Source: a virus
DNA length: 28,795 bases
Reading direction: 5' to 3' (one strand)
Virus record (IMG/VR): IMGVR_UViG_3300021373_001532
Coordinates: 1-28,795 of that record
Part shown: piece after piece, positions 25,236-28,795 of the stretch
Position numbering within the stretch: position 1 is the first letter of the stretch
How the letters are laid out: every line of letters starts with the position of its first letter
Translations under genes and position numbers: made by a program
The notes under the pieces: model-generated
Databases searched by the model: none
The model's input: the letters and a program-made list of their open reading frames with translations, nothing else
What the model was told of the DNA's origin: nothing

Positions 25236-26243
25236 TTTAAAAAAGCTGCTGTCTTTACAGACATACATTTTGGACTAAAAGGTAACAGTCGCACTCATAA
25301 CGATGATTGTGAGGCGTTTGTTGACTGGTACATAGAAACTGCAAAAGAAAACGGATGTGAAACCGGTATCTTCTGCGGAGACTGGCACCATAATAGAAAT
25401 AGTCTAAACTTAACAACTATGGATTCGACTATCCGTAGCATGGAAAAACTTGGAAAAGCATTTGACCAATTTATCTTTTTTGACGGTAATCACGATTTGT
25501 ATTACAAAGATAAAAGAAATGTTAATTCTACTGCCTTTGCAAAACACATTCCTGGTATAACATTTATCGATGAATTTACAGTAATTGAAGATGTTGCTAT
25601 TGTGCCGTGGCTTGTTGGCGACGAATGGAAAAAAATACAAAAGTGTGATGCAAAGTATATGTTTGGCCATTTTGAATTGCCAAGTTTCTATATGAATGCT
25701 CTTGTAAAAATGCCCGACCATGGCGATTTACGTCCTGAGCATTTTAAAAATCAAGAATATGTGTTTAGTGGACACTTCCACAAAAGACAACAACAAGGCA
25801 AAATACATTACATTGGTAATGCTTTTCCTCACAACTATGCTGATGCATGGGATGACGATAGAGGAATGATGATACTAGACAGAGAGAACAATAAAGAGCC
25901 CGAATTTATTAATTGGCCTGATTGTCCAAAGTATCGTACAGTAAAACTAAGTCAATTACTTGACCCTGATGCAGATATTATTAAAAGTAAAATGTATCTA
26001 AGGGTTACTATAGATGTTCCTATCAGTTATGAAGAAGCAAGTTTTATAAAAGAAACATTTATTAATCAACACGGATGTAGAGAAATTAGTTTAATAACAC
26101 AACAACAAATCGAAGAAATATCTACTGAGCTTGATATACAACAGTTCGAAAGCGTAGATCAAATTGTTGCTGGAGAAATCTCTGCACTTGATACAGAAAA
26201 CTTTAACAAGAAAACGCTATTGGATATCTATAACGAGCTATGA
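25233..26243 (+). CDS. gp47: Recombination nuclease subunit gp47 (Mre11/SbcD-like)
   Basis: This metallophosphoesterase partner of gp46 resects DNA ends for T4-type recombination-dependent replication. At 336 residues it matches T4 gp47 (339). All phosphoesterase motifs are visible: D10-I-H12, GDWHH (49-53), GNHD (85-88), GHFE with His146, and GHFHKR with His181 and His183. These would bind two Mn ions. It starts at TTG. Its stop overlaps the gp46 start (ATGA), giving coupled synthesis of the two subunits. It is transcribed from the consensus sigma70 promoter just upstream, as expected of an early or middle gene. Confidence 0.95.
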   Translation: MFKKAAVFTDIHFGLKGNSRTHNDDCEAFVDWYIETAKENGCETGIFCGDWHHNRNSLNLTTMDSTIRSMEKLGKAFDQFIFFDGNHDLYYKDKRNVNSTAFAKHIPGITFIDEFTVIEDVAIVPWLVGDEWKKIQKCDAKYMFGHFELPSFYMNALVKMPDHGDLRPEHFKNQEYVFSGHFHKRQQQGKIHYIGNAFPHNYADAWDDDRGMMILDRENNKEPEFINWPDCPKYRTVKLSQLLDPDADIIKSKMYLRVTIDVPISYEEASFIKETFINQHGCREISLITQQQIEEISTELDIQQFESVDQIVAGEISALDTENFNKKTLLDIYNEL

Positions 26244-28015
26244 TAAAACTTAAAGATTTAACCGTCAAGAACTTTATGAGTGTGGGCAATCAGACCCAGG
26301 CCGTAGACTTTAATAAAGAACAACTTACCTTAGTGCTAGGAGAAAACTTAGACCAAGGCGGCGACGACAGTGGTAGTCGTAATGGTACTGGTAAAACTAC
26401 TATCATCAATGCATTAAGTTATGCATTGTATGGTGTAGCGTTAACAAATATTAAACGTAACAATCTAATTAATAAAACAAACTCTAAGGGTATGTTAGTT
26501 ACGTTACACTTTGAAAAAAATAATGTTGACTACAGGATAGAACGTGGTCGTAGTCCTAACGTTTTAAAGTTCTATATTAATAATCAAGAACAAGAGGCTA
26601 TCGACGAATCACAAGGTGATAGTAGACAAACACAAAAAGACATTGATGCCTTGTTAGATATGAGTCACGATATGTTTAAGCATATTGTTGCACTTAATAC
26701 GTATACAGAACCATTCTTAGCAATGCGACAAAACGATCAACGTGCTATTATTGAACAACTATTAGGTATTACGTTGCTATCTGAAAAAGCAGATCGCCTT
26801 AAAGACGAAACTAAAAAAACACGTGATGCTATTGCAGAAGAAACAATGCGTATTAATGCAATACAGTCTGCTAACGAAAAAATTGAAGAAACAATTAGTA
26901 GTTTACAAAGTAAGCAAAAAGCATGGCTTAGTAAACGTACTACCGACGTTGTTAAGTTAAAAGAAGGAATCGACGAATTAGAGCATTTAGATATTGATAA
27001 AGAGCTCGAAAGTCACGAAAAATTACAAAATTGGACTGAGCATAATAACTCTATTTTGGCTCTTAAAAAAGAATTAAGCACACTGGAACCTGCATTAGTA
27101 CGTGCTAACAGAGCTGTAGAAAAAGCAAAACAAGATGCAGATGACTTAGCTGATGGTACATGCCATTCTTGCGGTCAAGATCTTCCTGCTGATAAAAAAG
27201 CAGAGATTGCAGAGCGTAAAAATAAAGAGCTTGAAGATGCTGTGTCTTATGCACAGGAAATTAATACAAAATGTAGTGAAGTTATGTCTGCACTTGATAA
27301 AATAGGCGACATTAACGGAAAGCCTACAACGTTCTACGAAACAGCAAAAGAAGCATATGATCATAGACAGAATGTTAATGCTTTAAAGAAGGCGTGGGAA
27401 TCAAGAAAAGATGAAGACGATCCATATCAATCTCAAATTGATGATCTTAGTAACACAGCAATTCAAAAAATTGATTGGACGCCTGTGAACGATCTTACTG
27501 ATTTTAAAGACCATCAAGAATTCTTGTTGAAACTATTAACAAACAAAGATAGTTTTATTCGTAAAAAGATTATTGATCAAAATCTTGCATATCTTAACAA
27601 TAGGTTAACATATTATTTAGATAAACTAGGACTTCCGCATTTAGTAGTATTCCAAAACGATCTAAGTGTAGAAATTACGCAACTCGGACAGGATTTAGAC
27701 TTTGATAACTTGTCAAGAGGTGAACGTAATAGACTAATACTAGGCATGAGCTTTGCATTCCGTGATGTTTGGGAAAGCCTATATCAAAAAATTAATTTAA
27801 TGTTTATTGACGAGCTTATTGATAGTGGTATGGATACAGCAGGAGTTGAAGGATCTTTGGCTGTTCTTAAAAAGATGGGACGTGAAGGTGATAAGAATGT
27901 ATTTTTAATTTCACACAAAGACGAATTAATTGGTAGAGTTAGCAACGTATTAAAAGTTGTAAAAGAAAACGGTTATACCAGTTATGAAAATGATATCGAA
28001 GTTTATGAAGAATGA
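26240..28015 (+). CDS. gp46: Recombination nuclease subunit gp46 (Rad50/SbcC-like ATPase)
   Basis: This SMC-like ATPase works with gp47 in DNA end processing and host DNA breakdown. At 591 residues it is near T4 gp46 (560). It has Walker A GTGKTT at 49-54 with Lys52, coiled-coil arms at about 180-300 and 315-400, a zinc hook CHSCG with Cys308 and Cys311, the ABC signature LSRGE at 491-495, Walker B LMFIDE with Asp524 and Glu525, and the switch His559. The P-loop is preceded by an unusual Gly/Asp/Ser-rich stretch (residues 35-48). The ATG overlaps the gp47 stop by ATGA, and the gene overlaps the next small gene in the same way. Confidence 0.96.
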   Translation: MIKLKDLTVKNFMSVGNQTQAVDFNKEQLTLVLGENLDQGGDDSGSRNGTGKTTIINALSYALYGVALTNIKRNNLINKTNSKGMLVTLHFEKNNVDYRIERGRSPNVLKFYINNQEQEAIDESQGDSRQTQKDIDALLDMSHDMFKHIVALNTYTEPFLAMRQNDQRAIIEQLLGITLLSEKADRLKDETKKTRDAIAEETMRINAIQSANEKIEETISSLQSKQKAWLSKRTTDVVKLKEGIDELEHLDIDKELESHEKLQNWTEHNNSILALKKELSTLEPALVRANRAVEKAKQDADDLADGTCHSCGQDLPADKKAEIAERKNKELEDAVSYAQEINTKCSEVMSALDKIGDINGKPTTFYETAKEAYDHRQNVNALKKAWESRKDEDDPYQSQIDDLSNTAIQKIDWTPVNDLTDFKDHQEFLLKLLTNKDSFIRKKIIDQNLAYLNNRLTYYLDKLGLPHLVVFQNDLSVEITQLGQDLDFDNLSRGERNRLILGMSFAFRDVWESLYQKINLMFIDELIDSGMDTAGVEGSLAVLKKMGREGDKNVFLISHKDELIGRVSNVLKVVKENGYTSYENDIEVYEE

Positions 28016-28230
28016 TTGAAGACGACACACATGACCGACTAACTAAGATGTATCTTGAATACTTTAAGGAAAACGAGAAGTTTGAGTCAAGAAATTCAGT
28101 TAGAACGCACCAATCAGCAAGACGCTGTTTAAGAGAAATTAGACGTCTTGCAAAAATTCGCATGGACGAAATACACACCATGCACTTGGATAAAAAACTA
28201 AAGAACCAAAACGACGAAGGCACAAATTAA
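28012..28230 (+). CDS. Small basic helical protein, function unknown
   Basis: This 72-residue protein starts at the ATG overlapping the gp46 stop (ATGA), so it is translated with the recombination genes. It is rich in Arg, Lys and Glu and predicted helical: YLEYFKENEKFESRNS, then RRCLREIRRLAKIRMDEI. Short proteins with a similar YFKENEKFE start occur in marine T4-like phages as far as I recall. No catalytic motif is visible. The tight coupling to gp46 suggests a role with DNA or the nuclease, which is inference. Confidence 0.75.
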   Translation: MIEDDTHDRLTKMYLEYFKENEKFESRNSVRTHQSARRCLREIRRLAKIRMDEIHTMHLDKKLKNQNDEGTN

Positions 28231-28249
28231 GGCTACGGTAAGTAAGTTC

Positions 28250-28705
28250 ATGCAGTGGACTTATGAAGGCAAAACAATAGACAAAATACCAGACGAGTAT
28301 GAAGGATTTGTATATCTCATAACAAACACTACTACCGGGCAAAAATACGTAGGCAAAAAACTAGCAAAATTTAAAACTACAAAACCACCGCTAAAAGGCA
28401 AAAAGAATAAAAGACGTGGAACAAAAGAAAGCGACTGGCGTGACTACTGGGGTAGCTCAGATAGATTAAATGCAGATGTTGCAAAATTAGGCCCGGACAA
28501 ATTCACACGAGAAATACTATACCTATGCAAAGGCAGGGGCGAAATGTCCTACATAGAGGCGAGAGAACAGTTTGATAGGCGAGTACTTGAAACAGATGAT
28601 TACTATAACGGTATTATTAATGTAAGAGTAGGCGGATCTGACAAACTAAAGCAGGCATTGCTAGAACAAAACATCAAGGCAAAACAATCCAACACAAAAG
28701 GTTAG
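28250..28705 (+). CDS. GIY-YIG-like putative endonuclease
   Basis: The protein has 151 residues. GFVYLITN at 19-26 and KYVGKK at 32-37 fit the two short strands of a GIY-YIG nuclease, as VYL and YVG. A basic stretch follows (KGKKNKRRGTK, 49-59), then DWRDYWGSS and GPDKFTREILYLC. EAREQF (103-108) is a candidate for the helix carrying the metal-binding Glu. Such genes in T4-like phages may be free-standing homing endonucleases or repair-type nucleases; nothing here shows mobility. It lies 19 bp after the small basic gene, with only a weak GGTAAG before the ATG. It ends in TAG. Confidence 0.7.
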   Translation: MQWTYEGKTIDKIPDEYEGFVYLITNTTTGQKYVGKKLAKFKTTKPPLKGKKNKRRGTKESDWRDYWGSSDRLNADVAKLGPDKFTREILYLCKGRGEMSYIEAREQFDRRVLETDDYYNGIINVRVGGSDKLKQALLEQNIKAKQSNTKG

Positions 28706-28795
28706 CGGGCCAGATTAGTAATACCGCTGTGGAAAAAGCTCTCGTATAGAAGCACACGTACATATTGATTAACACACCAGAGTGTGGAAGCCACC
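28704..28795 (+). other. Non-coding tail of the window with hairpin potential
   Basis: No ORF with a start is visible here. AGCGG (28704-28708) can pair with CCGCT (28724-28728). CACAC (28773-28777) and GTGTG (28782-28786) form a perfect five-pair stem with loop CAGA. An alternative stem, GTGG (28784-28787) with CCAC (28791-28794), would exclude it. It does not fold as a tRNA and lacks a T-rich terminator tail. It could be a leader of the next gene, a small RNA or chance pairing. Confidence 0.35.

Noticed and set aside
25410-28342. Minus-strand ORFs opposite gp47, gp46 and the small genes
   Set aside because: These are Phe/Cys-rich shadow translations of strongly conserved plus-strand genes.
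28706-28795. tRNA-like element at the right edge
   Set aside because: No cloverleaf can be drawn: there is no T-loop GTTC and no seven-pair acceptor stem, so it is reported only as hairpin potential.

Overview
This window looks like part of a marine T4-like myovirus genome. It is AT-rich phage DNA carrying a recognisable T4 baseplate cassette on the minus strand and T4 late-sigma and recombination genes on the plus strand. The protein sequences resemble the T4-like phages of marine bacteria (the cyanophage and pelagiphage type) more than enterobacterial T4. No host-derived metabolic gene, tRNA, integrase, CRISPR array or insertion sequence is visible, so the exact host cannot be read from this stretch.

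Minus strand, read from about 24264 down to 1, is one almost gap-free late structural operon: gp48-like tail-tube cap, gp53-like wedge protein, a 763-residue hub-like structural protein, gp5 (hub needle with a C-terminal GH19-type muralytic domain), gp25, an enlarged gp6, and a giant structural protein. The giant gene starts at 14343 and is still open at base 1, giving at least 4781 codons. It fills half the window. Plus-strand ORFs lying over it are antisense shadows. Three gene junctions use a TAATG stop/start overlap. Late-type promoter motifs (TAAATA core) sit about 20 nt upstream of gp48 and gp6.

Plus strand, 24343 to 28705, holds gp55 (sigma factor for late transcription), gp47 and gp46 (the Mre11/Rad50-like recombination nuclease), a 72-residue basic protein of unknown function, and a GIY-YIG-like putative endonuclease. 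gp55 and gp47 are each preceded by a host-type sigma70 promoter with 17-nt spacing; the one before gp47 is a perfect TTGACA/TATAAT. The last 90 bases are non-coding as far as I can see and can form small hairpins.

The pieces suggest a simple temporal circuit. Host RNA polymerase uses the sigma70 promoters to make gp55 and gp47/46. gp55 then redirects polymerase to the late motifs, one of which directly abuts the -35 box of the gp55 promoter in the divergent 78-bp region, and the baseplate/tail operon is expressed. The least described part is the giant protein. It carries two FG-GAP-like propeller blocks, three Gly-Tyr/Pro-Val modules, and near its far end an EF-hand-like loop directly followed by a histidine cluster.
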